64,000 bases of DNA from Candidatus Nanoarchaeia archaeon (GTDB lineage: Archaea; Nanobdellota; Nanobdellia; Woesearchaeales; JANQNE01), in the NCBI GenBank assembly GCA_028279725.1, contig JANQNE010000001.1, positions 62,001 through 126,000 on the forward strand, written 5' to 3'. Each line of letters starts with the position of its first letter. Within the stretch, counting starts at the first letter, position 1. This document shows, piece after piece, positions 44,568 through 52,656 of this stretch. The notes under the pieces are model-generated. The model was not told where the DNA came from. It saw only the letters and a program-made list of their open reading frames with translations, and ran no database searches. A program made the translations under genes and the position numbers.

Positions 44568-44876
44568 ATGAACCAGCAAGAATTATATTCAGAGATGGCA
44601 AAATATGAAATTGGATGGTGGAAAGCCCACCACAGGAAAGACAAAGAAGGGATGATACATAACATGGCAGAACTTCAAGCACTACAGTCTTCTTCAAATA
44701 TGAGATATATCTCATACGAAGAGGCAAGGAAAGCTGTCGTGAAGAAGATGGAAGCTACAAAAGAACATGACTTAGCAGAATTACTAGAAGATAAAGGCAA
44801 GCAGAAAGAAGCAGATAAGCACTGGAAAAAAGCAGAAAGACTGCTTGCAAAACACTTCTCCCTTCTATATATTTAG
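44568..44876 (+). CDS. Small helical protein of unknown function
   Basis: A 102-residue soluble protein, helical and rich in Lys, Glu and His, with a WWKAHHRKDKEG motif near residue 17 and RYISYEEARKAVVKK near 46. No known family or membrane span. It lies between tRNA-Gly and scpA on the same strand, 36 nt upstream of scpA. Confidence 0.55.
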   Translation: MNQQELYSEMAKYEIGWWKAHHRKDKEGMIHNMAELQALQSSSNMRYISYEEARKAVVKKMEATKEHDLAELLEDKGKQKEADKHWKKAERLLAKHFSLLYI

Positions 44877-44912
44877 GCAAACTTTTTATACTCTTATACT
44901 ATAATTACTCTC

Positions 44913-45689
44913 ATGGAAGAGAAAATATACAGCCTTCTTACAGGAAAAGACGAAGTCAGCTGGCAGTCCACTTTGATGGACTTAGTAAAATCAGAAGGTA
45001 TGGACCCATGGGACATCGATATTTCTCAGTTAGCTCAGAAATTTGTAGATAGGGTCAGAGAGATGAAACAGATGGACCTAAGAGTTTCTGGAAAGATGGT
45101 TCTAGCAACAGCCATATTATTGAAGATAAAATCCAAAAGATTAGTGGGAGCAGACCTTGACGCATTAGACAAATTATTCGCACAGTCAGAAGAACAGGAG
45201 GATGAAGATCTATTATTCGAAGAGGAAGGAACATTCATCCCAGGAATAACAGACTATGATCCTAAAAAACTTATTCCAAGAACACCGCAGCCAAGAAAAA
45301 GAAAGATCTCTATCTATGATCTAGTCGGTGCATTGCAGAAAGCAATGGACGTCAAGAAAAGAAAAGTTATGAGAGAGATCCCCCATATGGCATTTACAGT
45401 TCCGGAGAAAAAAAGAGACATCGGCCAGGTCATCAAAGACATTTACGGAAGGATAAAATTATTCTTCACAAGCTACAGCGGAGCAAAACTAACTTTCAAA
45501 AAACTTGTCCCAGAAAACCCATCAAAAGAAGACAAAGTATTCACTTTCATCCCACTTCTACACTTAACAAATCACAGGAAGATTGATCTCCACCAGGAGC
45601 AGCACTTCGGAGACATTGAAGTAAGGATGCTCCAAAAGCAGGCAGAACAGGAGATCGCAAAAGAACTTGAAGAACAGGCAGCTTCTTAG
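44913..45689 (+). CDS. scpA: Segregation and condensation protein A (kleisin)
   Basis: A 258-residue ScpA-like kleisin. The N-terminal domain shows DPWDIDISQLAQKFVDRV followed by a helix with MVLATAILLKIKSKRL; an acidic linker follows, and a C-terminal winged helix (VFTFIPLLHLTNHRKIDLHQEQHFGDI) ends the protein. ScpA bridges the heads of the SMC dimer in chromosome organisation. No smc or scpB gene is in the window. A TATA-like CTTTTTATAC lies just upstream. Confidence 0.88.
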   Translation: MEEKIYSLLTGKDEVSWQSTLMDLVKSEGMDPWDIDISQLAQKFVDRVREMKQMDLRVSGKMVLATAILLKIKSKRLVGADLDALDKLFAQSEEQEDEDLLFEEEGTFIPGITDYDPKKLIPRTPQPRKRKISIYDLVGALQKAMDVKKRKVMREIPHMAFTVPEKKRDIGQVIKDIYGRIKLFFTSYSGAKLTFKKLVPENPSKEDKVFTFIPLLHLTNHRKIDLHQEQHFGDIEVRMLQKQAEQEIAKELEEQAAS

Positions 45690-45725
45690 AAACTTATTTA
45701 AATCAACCACAACCAACTACATTCT

Positions 45726-46397
45726 ATGCACTTACTAAAAGCAAATTTTAACGGAAATCCGAATGTAGGATTATATGGCTTTGCAACAGATAGCTATTGC
45801 CTTCTAAGCAAAGAAGTAAACAAAAAACTTGTAAAACAGATAGAAGAAGTACTGAAAGTTCCAGTGCATCAGATAGATATCTGCGGAACTTCTTTGATAG
45901 GTGCATTTCTTGCAGGAAACTCAAACTCATTGCTAGTTCCATCAATAGCTTTTGATTCTGAACTGGAACAGCTAAAAAAACTAAAGATTCCATTCACAGT
46001 TATAGACACAAAACACACTGCACTAGGAAATAACATACTTTGCAACGACAACGGCTGTCTATTAAGCACAGACTTCAAGAAAGAAGAAGTAGAAGCTATC
46101 CAAAAAGTATTAGTTGTTCCGACAGAGAGAGGAAACATAGCAGACCTAAGAATAGTAGGAGCATGTGGAACATCAAACACAAAAGGATGCGTATTGCACA
46201 GAGATGCATCTGATGAAGATGTAAAACTTATTGAATCACTGTTAAAAGTTAGATGTGAGACTGGTACAGTTAATCTTGCAAACCCTTACATCAAATCAGC
46301 AATCATAGCAAACTCTAACGGATTTATCATAGGCGACCTAAGCGGTGGTCCTGAGATAAACCATATTGACGAAGTTCTCGGCTTTTTGAAAGGATAA
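45726..46397 (+). CDS. Translation initiation factor aIF6
   Basis: A 223-residue protein of the aIF6/eIF6 pentein fold: repeated NPNVGLYGFATDS-type modules, VPVHQIDICGTSLIGAFLAGNS, VPTERGNIADLRIVGACGTSN, and VRCETGTVNLANPYI. It binds the large ribosomal subunit and prevents premature joining. In many archaea aIF6 is clustered with ribosomal proteins, prefoldin and ftsY; here prefoldin and ftsY follow, but L31e/L39e are absent. The stop codon overlaps repeat copy A. Confidence 0.95.
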   Translation: MHLLKANFNGNPNVGLYGFATDSYCLLSKEVNKKLVKQIEEVLKVPVHQIDICGTSLIGAFLAGNSNSLLVPSIAFDSELEQLKKLKIPFTVIDTKHTALGNNILCNDNGCLLSTDFKKEEVEAIQKVLVVPTERGNIADLRIVGACGTSNTKGCVLHRDASDEDVKLIESLLKVRCETGTVNLANPYIKSAIIANSNGFIIGDLSGGPEINHIDEVLGFLKG

Positions 46398-46494
46398 AAC
46401 ATAGTGCCAAGCGAAGTGATCTAAATATCAAGCGAGAACAAATAAATCTGACGAAAGAATCAGTTAAAGAATATGACGAAGCGCACTATGTTTT
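46396..46494. repeat. Inverted-repeat element, copy A
   Basis: AAAACATAGTGC and GCACTATGTTTT are perfect 12-bp inverted ends. The interior has CCAAGCGAAGT near the left end and ACAAATAAATCTGACGAA in the middle, shared with copy B (59297-59390), and GACGAAGCG before the right end, shared in form with copy C (57233-57324). Confidence 0.6.
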
Positions 46495-46547
46495 AAGGGA
46501 TAACTTTAAAAAGGAATAGTTTTTAACCGACTTCAGGAGTGATTATT

Positions 46548-46712
46548 ATGACATTCGACAAAAATGAGCTTTTATTGATCAAGACTCTTGTAAAAAAAGA
46601 GCTTGAAAACTTCGAAAAAGAGGAAGCAGAATTTGTCCCTTCAATTCAATTATTGGAACTAGAGACAAAATATGACCTTTTTTTGAAAGGACTGTTAAAA
46701 AAACTTGAGTGA
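46548..46712 (+). CDS. Small acidic helical protein upstream of prefoldin
   Basis: A 54-residue protein, two predicted helices rich in Glu, Lys and Leu (LLLIKTLVKKELENFEKEE, then LLELETKYDLFLKGLL). CAGGAGTG precedes the start. It is followed by the prefoldin gene after 4 nt, so the pair is co-translated. No family recognised; the amphipathic helices could suit a coiled-coil partner. Confidence 0.55.
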   Translation: MTFDKNELLLIKTLVKKELENFEKEEAEFVPSIQLLELETKYDLFLKGLLKKLE

Positions 46713-46716
46713 TAAT

Positions 46717-47133
46717 ATGGACCAGGAAGCACAAAAAGAACTGCAGCAGAAATATTTTCAGCTTCAGATGATTGACGGTCAGATACAGCAGCTTCAGAAA
46801 AACCATAAGCTGCTTGACGACCAGATTGCAGATCTGATAAGCACAAAAGAGAACTTAGAGAACATTTCAAAGACAAAGGCAGATTCAGAGATATTAACAC
46901 CTGTAGCTCCGGGAATATTCGTAAAAGCATCATTAAAAGAAGCTTCAGAAGTTGTAGTCAATGCAGGATCAAATGTAGCTGTAAAGAAAAAGATCCCTGC
47001 TGCTAAAGAGATGTTAGATAAGCAGCTTAACGATATCAAAGAAGCTCAGACAAAGATACTGTTCGAGCTTACACAGATGAGTAATCAGGCAATGCAGCTT
47101 GAAAAAGAGATAAACAAAGTAGCTGTAGAATAA
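46717..47133 (+). CDS. pfdA: Prefoldin alpha subunit
   Basis: A 138-residue protein with a coiled coil at each end and a central beta hairpin (TPVAPGIFVKASLKEASEVVVN), the plan of archaeal prefoldin alpha. Two alpha and four beta subunits form a jellyfish-shaped hexamer that passes unfolded proteins to the thermosome. I choose ATG 46717; a TTG at 46705 would overlap the previous gene. ftsY follows after 12 nt. Confidence 0.9.
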   Translation: MDQEAQKELQQKYFQLQMIDGQIQQLQKNHKLLDDQIADLISTKENLENISKTKADSEILTPVAPGIFVKASLKEASEVVVNAGSNVAVKKKIPAAKEMLDKQLNDIKEAQTKILFELTQMSNQAMQLEKEINKVAVE

Positions 47134-47145
47134 GAGGTGTTTTTT

Positions 47146-48984
47146 TTGTTCAAGTTTTTAAAAGAAAAACTGAAGAATACTGTATCCGGAATTTCTGAAA
47201 AGATAGAGAAAGAAGCAGAAGAGGCTGAAGAAGAAGTACAGGTAGAAGAAAAACCAGAAGAACAGAAAACCGAACCTCAGCCTGAAGAAAAGAAAGAAGA
47301 TATTCCTCCTGAAGAAGACGAAGTAGAAAAAGAACTGGAACTTGAAGAAAAAGAAGAAGTAAAGAAAGAGGAAGCACCAGTTGAAGAGAAAAAAGAAGAA
47401 CCAGAAGAAAAAAAAGGATTTCTAGGCAAGATCAAAGGATTATTTAAGCATAAAGAAGAGCATCTTTCTGAAGAAGACCAGCAAAAGCTTAAAGATCAGT
47501 TAGAAGGAAAACCCCCTGCTCCAAAAGAAGAAGAAAAGAAAGAAGAGCCAGAAGGCATAAAGGTTGCACCAACTCCAAAAGAGATGTCACCTCCTCCTAC
47601 TCCAAAAGAAGATAAGAAAGAAGAGAAAGGATTCTTCGAAAAGATAAAAGAAAAGATAACTCATAAAGATCATGAAGAAGAAGGTTTTGAAGAACACAAG
47701 TTAGAAGAAAAGAAAGAAGAAGAGAAAAAACCAGAAGTCGTCAAGAAAGTTGCATCTATCAACGTAAAGGAAAAAGTAGAGAACGGAAAAACACCTTCAA
47801 TACAGGAACTGATGGAAAGAAAAGGAGGTTATGATAAAAAACTAAAACCTCCTGCTCCAAAAGAAGAATCTCCAGCTGAAGAGAAAAAAGAAGAACCTTC
47901 TGTTCAGGACATTGCTTTTGGAAGATCAAAACCAGTGACCCAAAAGTCTGACTCTGCACAAGAAAAGAAAGAAGAACCTTCTATACAAGACATAGCTGCA
48001 GGAAAGACAGCAGTCCCAGAGATTGAAAAGTTCAAGAAAGAAGAACCTGAGTTAAAAAAAAAGACTATAGAAACTGAAGAGACTTCTTCTGAGGAACCAA
48101 AAGAAGAGAAAAAAGGATTTCTTGCTAAGATAAAAGAAAAGATAGTCACAAAAAAGATTTCTGAAAAGCAGTTTGATGAGATATTCTGGGATCTAGAAGT
48201 TGCACTATTAGAAAACAACATAGCTGTTGAAGTTATTGAAAAGATTAAACTAGATCTGAAAACTAATCTCGTAGACAAGCCAATCCCTAGAGGAAAAGTA
48301 ACAGATACTGTCCTTAGCTCATTAAAAGATTCATTAAGCGGACTATTTGACGTTCCAGAACTTAATATATTCGAGCGTATGGAAAAAAAGAAACCACTGG
48401 TCATCTGTTTCTTGGGTGTTAACGGAAGCGGAAAGACAACAACCATAGCAAAGATTGCATCATTGATCCAAAAATATGATTTCTCATGCGTTATGGCAGC
48501 AGCAGACACATTCAGGGCAGCTGCAATAGATCAGCTGGAACAGCATGCAAAAGCCTTAAACATAAAGATGATCAAGCACGACTATGGTTCAGATCCTGCT
48601 GCAGTAGCTTTTGATGCAGTAAAATACGCGAAAGCAAAAGAGATAAACGCAGTTCTTATAGACACAGCAGGAAGACTACACTCAAACACCAACCTTATGG
48701 ATGAGATGAAGAAGATCATAAAAGTAGCAAATCCAGATCTTAAATTATTCATAGGAGAATCCATAACAGGAAACGACTGTGTTGAACAGGCAAAGAAATT
48801 CGACGAACTTGTAGGAATAGATGGAATAATCCTTTCAAAAGCTGATGTTGATGAAAAAGGAGGAGCAGCTATCTCAGTATCATATGTAACAAAAAAACCA
48901 ATTCTTTATCTTGGCGTTGGCCAAAGGTATGAAGACATAGAAGAATTTGATGCAGAGAAACTTCTTTCTAGTCTGGGTCTTTAA
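47146..48984 (+). CDS. ftsY: Signal recognition particle receptor FtsY
   Basis: A 612-residue FtsY. The C-terminal NG domain has P-loop FLGVNGSGKTTTIAKIA, DTFRAAAIDQLE, IDTAGRLH and SKADVDEKGGAAIS. The N-terminal about 330 residues are a highly acidic, Glu/Lys/Pro-rich disordered region with repeated KKEEPSxQDIA units and three copies of a KGFLxKIKxKI-type helix. Archaeal FtsY usually has a much shorter A domain. The start is TTG 47146 because GAGGTG lies seven bases upstream. FtsY docks ribosome-SRP complexes at the membrane. Confidence 0.95.
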   Translation: MFKFLKEKLKNTVSGISEKIEKEAEEAEEEVQVEEKPEEQKTEPQPEEKKEDIPPEEDEVEKELELEEKEEVKKEEAPVEEKKEEPEEKKGFLGKIKGLFKHKEEHLSEEDQQKLKDQLEGKPPAPKEEEKKEEPEGIKVAPTPKEMSPPPTPKEDKKEEKGFFEKIKEKITHKDHEEEGFEEHKLEEKKEEEKKPEVVKKVASINVKEKVENGKTPSIQELMERKGGYDKKLKPPAPKEESPAEEKKEEPSVQDIAFGRSKPVTQKSDSAQEKKEEPSIQDIAAGKTAVPEIEKFKKEEPELKKKTIETEETSSEEPKEEKKGFLAKIKEKIVTKKISEKQFDEIFWDLEVALLENNIAVEVIEKIKLDLKTNLVDKPIPRGKVTDTVLSSLKDSLSGLFDVPELNIFERMEKKKPLVICFLGVNGSGKTTTIAKIASLIQKYDFSCVMAAADTFRAAAIDQLEQHAKALNIKMIKHDYGSDPAAVAFDAVKYAKAKEINAVLIDTAGRLHSNTNLMDEMKKIIKVANPDLKLFIGESITGNDCVEQAKKFDELVGIDGIILSKADVDEKGGAAISVSYVTKKPILYLGVGQRYEDIEEFDAEKLLSSLGL

Positions 48985-49089
48985 GCATATTGCCAAGCGT
49001 GGTTCTCAGTATAACAAAACTCAATAGATCTGATTTAAGTAGTAGTTTATTAACAACTTTTTTATACTATTTCTTTTTTATTTTAATTT

Positions 49090-50481
49090 ATGATCACTGG
49101 AACAGAGCTCTACAACTACACTCAGTGTCCTGCCAGAGTATATCTCAATCTTTTCGGAGATCAGTCAAAAAAACAGCCTATTTCTGATTTTATGCAGCAG
49201 CAGTTCGAAAAGGGAAGAGATCATGAATCAAAGATAGTTTCAGAGATAGAATTTGAAGAGCCAGAATACCCAGCCAAAGACTTCAAAGAAGGGTTTAAGC
49301 AAACCTTAAACTTGATGAAAAAAGGAGCTGACATCATCTACCAAGGGATCCTACTTCACGACAATCTTCTAGGCATCCCTGACTTATTAGAAAAAAAGAA
49401 AGGAATATCAAAGCTTGGAGATTACTATTACACGATCAAAGACATAAAATTAGGCCTCTCTATGAAGAATGAATACATTGCACAGCTTATGCTCTACTCT
49501 CATCTTTTAGAAAAGATACAAGGAGTTATGCCTGAGAAAGCATTCGTGATCTTTGGAGACTTCAAGCAGGGAGAATTCAATACATCAGAGCGCAAAGAAG
49601 AGTTCAAAGATATCTTATCCTCTATCAAGAGCATAGCAGGAGGAAAAAAACAGAAACCAAGCATATGCAGGTATTGCCCGCAATGTGTCTGGCAGAACTA
49701 CTGCCATGATTGGTGCGTAAAGCATGATGACTTATCATTGATCTACAGGATGACAAAGAAGACAAAACAGCTTCTGATAGAAAACAAGATCCGCTCTATA
49801 TCAGAAGCATCAAAGATGGATGCAGAAAAACTTTCAGAAGTCAAAGGGCTTGGTATAGCTTCCCTAAAAATAATCAAAAATCAGGCATTAGCCATGAAAA
49901 AAAACCAGCCGATCATATTAAAGGAACCAGAATTCCCAAGATCAAAACTTGAGATATACTTTGATATAGAAGGAGAGACCAACTTAGATGTAGAATATCT
50001 ATGGGGAATCTTGATAAAACAGAACAACAAAGAAAAATACAGAGCTTTCCTTGCAAATCACCCGAGAGATGAAGAAAAGACATGGAAAGAATTCCTGAAC
50101 TTCTTCAAGGATAAAGAAGATTTCACGATATATCACTATCATGACTATGAAAAAAGAGCTATGAAAAAGATGCTCAGCAAATACGGAGGAAACAACAAGA
50201 TTTATGGAAAGATAACAAAAAACATGGTAGACCTATTCAAAGTTATAACAAAAAGTGTAATCCTTCCTCTGGAATCATATTCCATAAAGCATATAGCAAA
50301 ATACTTAAACTTCAGATGGTCTTCAGAAAAAGCAGGAGGAGCTCAGTCAATGGTATGGTATAATGAGTTCATGAAAGATCCTCTAGCAAATCTTGCAAAA
50401 CTAGACCTTATCCTGCAATATAATGAAGAAGACTGCAAGGCAACAGAAATAGTAAAAAACTTCCTTGAAAAGCTAAAATGA
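49090..50481 (+). CDS. TM0106-like RecB-family nuclease with RNase H-like domain
   Basis: A 463-residue protein. The N-terminal half is a RecB-like nuclease domain: YTQCPARVYLNLFG, IYQGILLHDNLLGIPDLL, a catalytic-type IKDIKLG strand, and a Cys cluster CRYCPQC-x-x-x-x-YCHDWC likely to hold an iron-sulphur cluster as in Cas4 or AddB. A helix-hairpin-helix (LSEVKGLGIASLKII) follows. The C-terminal half is RNase H-like (LEIYFDIEGE, then FTIYHYHDYEKRAMKKM, and YNEEDCKA). The family's role is unclear, probably DNA or RNA repair. Its stop overlaps the next gene by 4 nt. Confidence 0.85.
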   Translation: MITGTELYNYTQCPARVYLNLFGDQSKKQPISDFMQQQFEKGRDHESKIVSEIEFEEPEYPAKDFKEGFKQTLNLMKKGADIIYQGILLHDNLLGIPDLLEKKKGISKLGDYYYTIKDIKLGLSMKNEYIAQLMLYSHLLEKIQGVMPEKAFVIFGDFKQGEFNTSERKEEFKDILSSIKSIAGGKKQKPSICRYCPQCVWQNYCHDWCVKHDDLSLIYRMTKKTKQLLIENKIRSISEASKMDAEKLSEVKGLGIASLKIIKNQALAMKKNQPIILKEPEFPRSKLEIYFDIEGETNLDVEYLWGILIKQNNKEKYRAFLANHPRDEEKTWKEFLNFFKDKEDFTIYHYHDYEKRAMKKMLSKYGGNNKIYGKITKNMVDLFKVITKSVILPLESYSIKHIAKYLNFRWSSEKAGGAQSMVWYNEFMKDPLANLAKLDLILQYNEEDCKATEIVKNFLEKLK

Positions 50482-50897
50482 AAACAGCACTAATGATCTT
50501 AACATTGATCATCATCTCAGGATGCACATTCATAGACCAGAAAGGAGGAGAATATTCAGTAACTTCAGAAAAAAACAAGCTAAAAGACAATCTGATAATA
50601 GACAAATGTTCAGTTCCTACAGGCTTTGCATGCATAGACTACTCAGCAACAACAGAAAATATTAAAGTAACAATAAAAAACTCAATACCGACAGACATGG
50701 AGAAGTTTTACATTGCAGTCTACTGCGGAAAAAGCGAATCAACAACAATGCCAAATGGGGCTATGAAACAGTTCACAATACCATGCACATTAGAAAAAGA
50801 TACACAGTTTGAATCTGAACTATACATCCTATACAAAGACAAATACAGCGGATTAACACACAGAAAACAGGGAACTCTGAAGACTATAGTCAAATAG
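50478..50897 (+). CDS. Putative lipoprotein
   Basis: A 139-residue protein with signal peptide and lipobox-like LIIISGC near residue 16, followed by a beta-rich extracellular domain with further Cys residues. It overlaps the nuclease gene by four bases. No family recognised. The lipobox suggests attachment to the outer face of the membrane. Confidence 0.6.
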   Translation: MKTALMILTLIIISGCTFIDQKGGEYSVTSEKNKLKDNLIIDKCSVPTGFACIDYSATTENIKVTIKNSIPTDMEKFYIAVYCGKSESTTMPNGAMKQFTIPCTLEKDTQFESELYILYKDKYSGLTHRKQGTLKTIVK

Positions 50898-50947
50898 ATA
50901 ACTTTAAATATCATTAATCACACATTATACTCAGGGAGGTGGTAGTA

Positions 50948-51187
50948 TTGGCTGAAAAGATAATAGCTCTAAGAAAACCTTTGTTTCAGAAGGTAAATGA
51001 CAAGAAATTCTCGGAAGAATACTCTAAAAAGATGGGTAAGCTTAAGGCTGAATATGATTTCAAGAAAGAGATAAATAAAGAAGAGCTGCCTTTCAAGATT
51101 CTTAAAAATGTTATTATCGGAATCCTATTTGCATTATTCATCCTTTTCACTGTGTATGTAGTAAAAAAGTTGATTACAGGAGTATAA
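50948..51187 (+). CDS. Tail-anchored small membrane protein
   Basis: A 79-residue protein with a basic, soluble N-terminal half and a single C-terminal span (FKILKNVIIGILFALFILF, about residues 50-73). Start is TTG 50948, with GGAGGTGG seven bases upstream. It abuts the flavodoxin gene, so the two are co-transcribed. Unknown function; possible membrane partner. Confidence 0.6.
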   Translation: MAEKIIALRKPLFQKVNDKKFSEEYSKKMGKLKAEYDFKKEINKEELPFKILKNVIIGILFALFILFTVYVVKKLITGV

Positions 51188-51655
51188 ATGATACAGAACA
51201 ACCTGATTCTTTTCTTTTCTTTTACTGGTACATGCAAAAGAGCAGCAGCTCTGATGTCACACGAGATAGGTGGTGATATTATAAGTGTAAAGACAAAAGG
51301 CATAGGTCCTTTCAAGATCTTTTCTCATATTAGAAGATTGAAAAAAGATAAGCCAATAGTTATCTTGCCAGAAGACCTAGACTTAAAGAAATATGACACT
51401 ATATGCATCGGCGGTCCTGTATGGTATGAAAAACCAGCTCCAGCTTTGGAAGACATGGTAAAACAGCTTGACCTAAAAGGAAAAAAAGTCATCTTATTCC
51501 TGATAGGAAGTGAATGGGGTGCATCAATCCTCATGCTGAAAGAGATGGTAAAGAAGAAAGGGGCAAAGATCCTCTCTATGATGACATTCAAATCATCTGA
51601 TTCCAATAATGCAATGACAGAGATTATAAGAAATCATGTAAAGATGATGCAATAA
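51188..51655 (+). CDS. Flavodoxin-like protein
   Basis: A 155-residue protein with the flavodoxin fold: phosphate-binding loop SFTGTCKRAA near residue 11, YDTICIGGPVWYEKPAPAL near 72 (isoalloxazine-side loop), and VILFLIGSEWGASIL. It probably binds FMN and acts as a one-electron carrier or small oxidoreductase. Adjacent to the tail-anchored protein gene. Confidence 0.82.
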   Translation: MIQNNLILFFSFTGTCKRAAALMSHEIGGDIISVKTKGIGPFKIFSHIRRLKKDKPIVILPEDLDLKKYDTICIGGPVWYEKPAPALEDMVKQLDLKGKKVILFLIGSEWGASILMLKEMVKKKGAKILSMMTFKSSDSNNAMTEIIRNHVKMMQ

Positions 51656-51937
51656 TTATTTACACTTATTCTTGTTTGTATCTACAACAACATCATAATA
51701 TTTTCCATCATACTTGATCATACTTCTCTTATTTCCGCAGGAATCAGTATAAAGAAGATTATCTACATCATTAAGTATATCATCAGGAACATTTGCAAAA
51801 TGATAAGGATCTGCTTTCCTTATTGGGTGGTTTGGATCATTCACAGGTTTATACATCTGCTTAGAAGAACCACAGCCTGCCATATACATAAATGCAAAAA
51901 ATACAAGACTATCTCTGATTATTTTTTCTAAACGCAT
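51656..51937 (-). CDS. Putative lipoprotein
   Basis: A 93-residue protein with a signal peptide ending at a lipobox-like YMAGCGSS and a secreted domain with two more Cys. Converges with the flavodoxin gene with no gap. Unknown function. Confidence 0.58.
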   Translation of the reverse strand: MRLEKIIRDSLVFFAFMYMAGCGSSKQMYKPVNDPNHPIRKADPYHFANVPDDILNDVDNLLYTDSCGNKRSMIKYDGKYYDVVVDTNKNKCK

Positions 51938-51999
51938 AACATCCCCCTAAACTTGTAAATCTCAATTATTCTATAAATGTTTCCAATTTCATTTATAAA

Positions 52000-52656
52000 T
52001 TAGAACTCAACTTCATTATCACAAATAACACCTTTATGCAGCTCTACGGGCCTCCATTTGTCCTCTATAAGCTCAGAATCAAGCCATTCTGCCAACTCTT
52101 CTGGATTTCCTATAGTTGCACTCAGCCCAATCAATTGCACCTTAGGAAGCAGCTGTCTTAACACAGTAATCAACACTTCTAGTGTAGGACCTCTTCCAGG
52201 ATCATTCATAAGATGTATCTCATCAACTATAACAGTCTTTATCTGCTTAAGCCAAGGACTATGATGCCTTATCAAAGAATCTAATTTTTCAGCTGTAGCT
52301 ATTATAAGATCAAATCTTTCAAGATTCTCTTTCTTATCAAGATCACCTATCGAAAGATTGACATTGCATAATTTCTCATATTTATTATTAAAATCCTTAT
52401 ACTTCTCAGTTGCCAGTGCTTTCAATGGAACAATATAGACAGCCTTCCCTTCTCCTTCCAATATATTCTTCATCGCAGCCATCTCAGCTATCAATGTCTT
52501 TCCAGAAGCAGTTGGAGTACAAACAAGCAAACTTTTTCCTTTCAGCAACCCTTTCTTAACAGCTTTTCCCTGAGCAGGCCTTAGCTCTTTTATATCTTTA
52601 GAAAGAATACCATACACTTCCTTTGGAAGATCTTTCTTAAGCTCTGAGAATTTCAT
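52000..52656 (-). CDS. Truncated Hel308/Ski2-type helicase, first RecA domain only
   Basis: A 218-residue protein with Q motif RPAQGKAV, motif I TPTASGKT, Ia VPLKALA, II DEIHLM and III LSATIGNPEELAEW, all as in Hel308. Motifs IV-VI, the winged helix and ratchet domain are missing: the frame stops after residue 218, while the family is about 700 residues. Only about 60 nt separate its stop from the next gene, so the rest is absent rather than frameshifted. A stand-alone ATPase domain or a recent pseudogene are possible. It overlaps the gpmI stop by ATGA. Confidence 0.7.
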   Translation of the reverse strand: MKFSELKKDLPKEVYGILSKDIKELRPAQGKAVKKGLLKGKSLLVCTPTASGKTLIAEMAAMKNILEGEGKAVYIVPLKALATEKYKDFNNKYEKLCNVNLSIGDLDKKENLERFDLIIATAEKLDSLIRHHSPWLKQIKTVIVDEIHLMNDPGRGPTLEVLITVLRQLLPKVQLIGLSATIGNPEELAEWLDSELIEDKWRPVELHKGVICDNEVEF

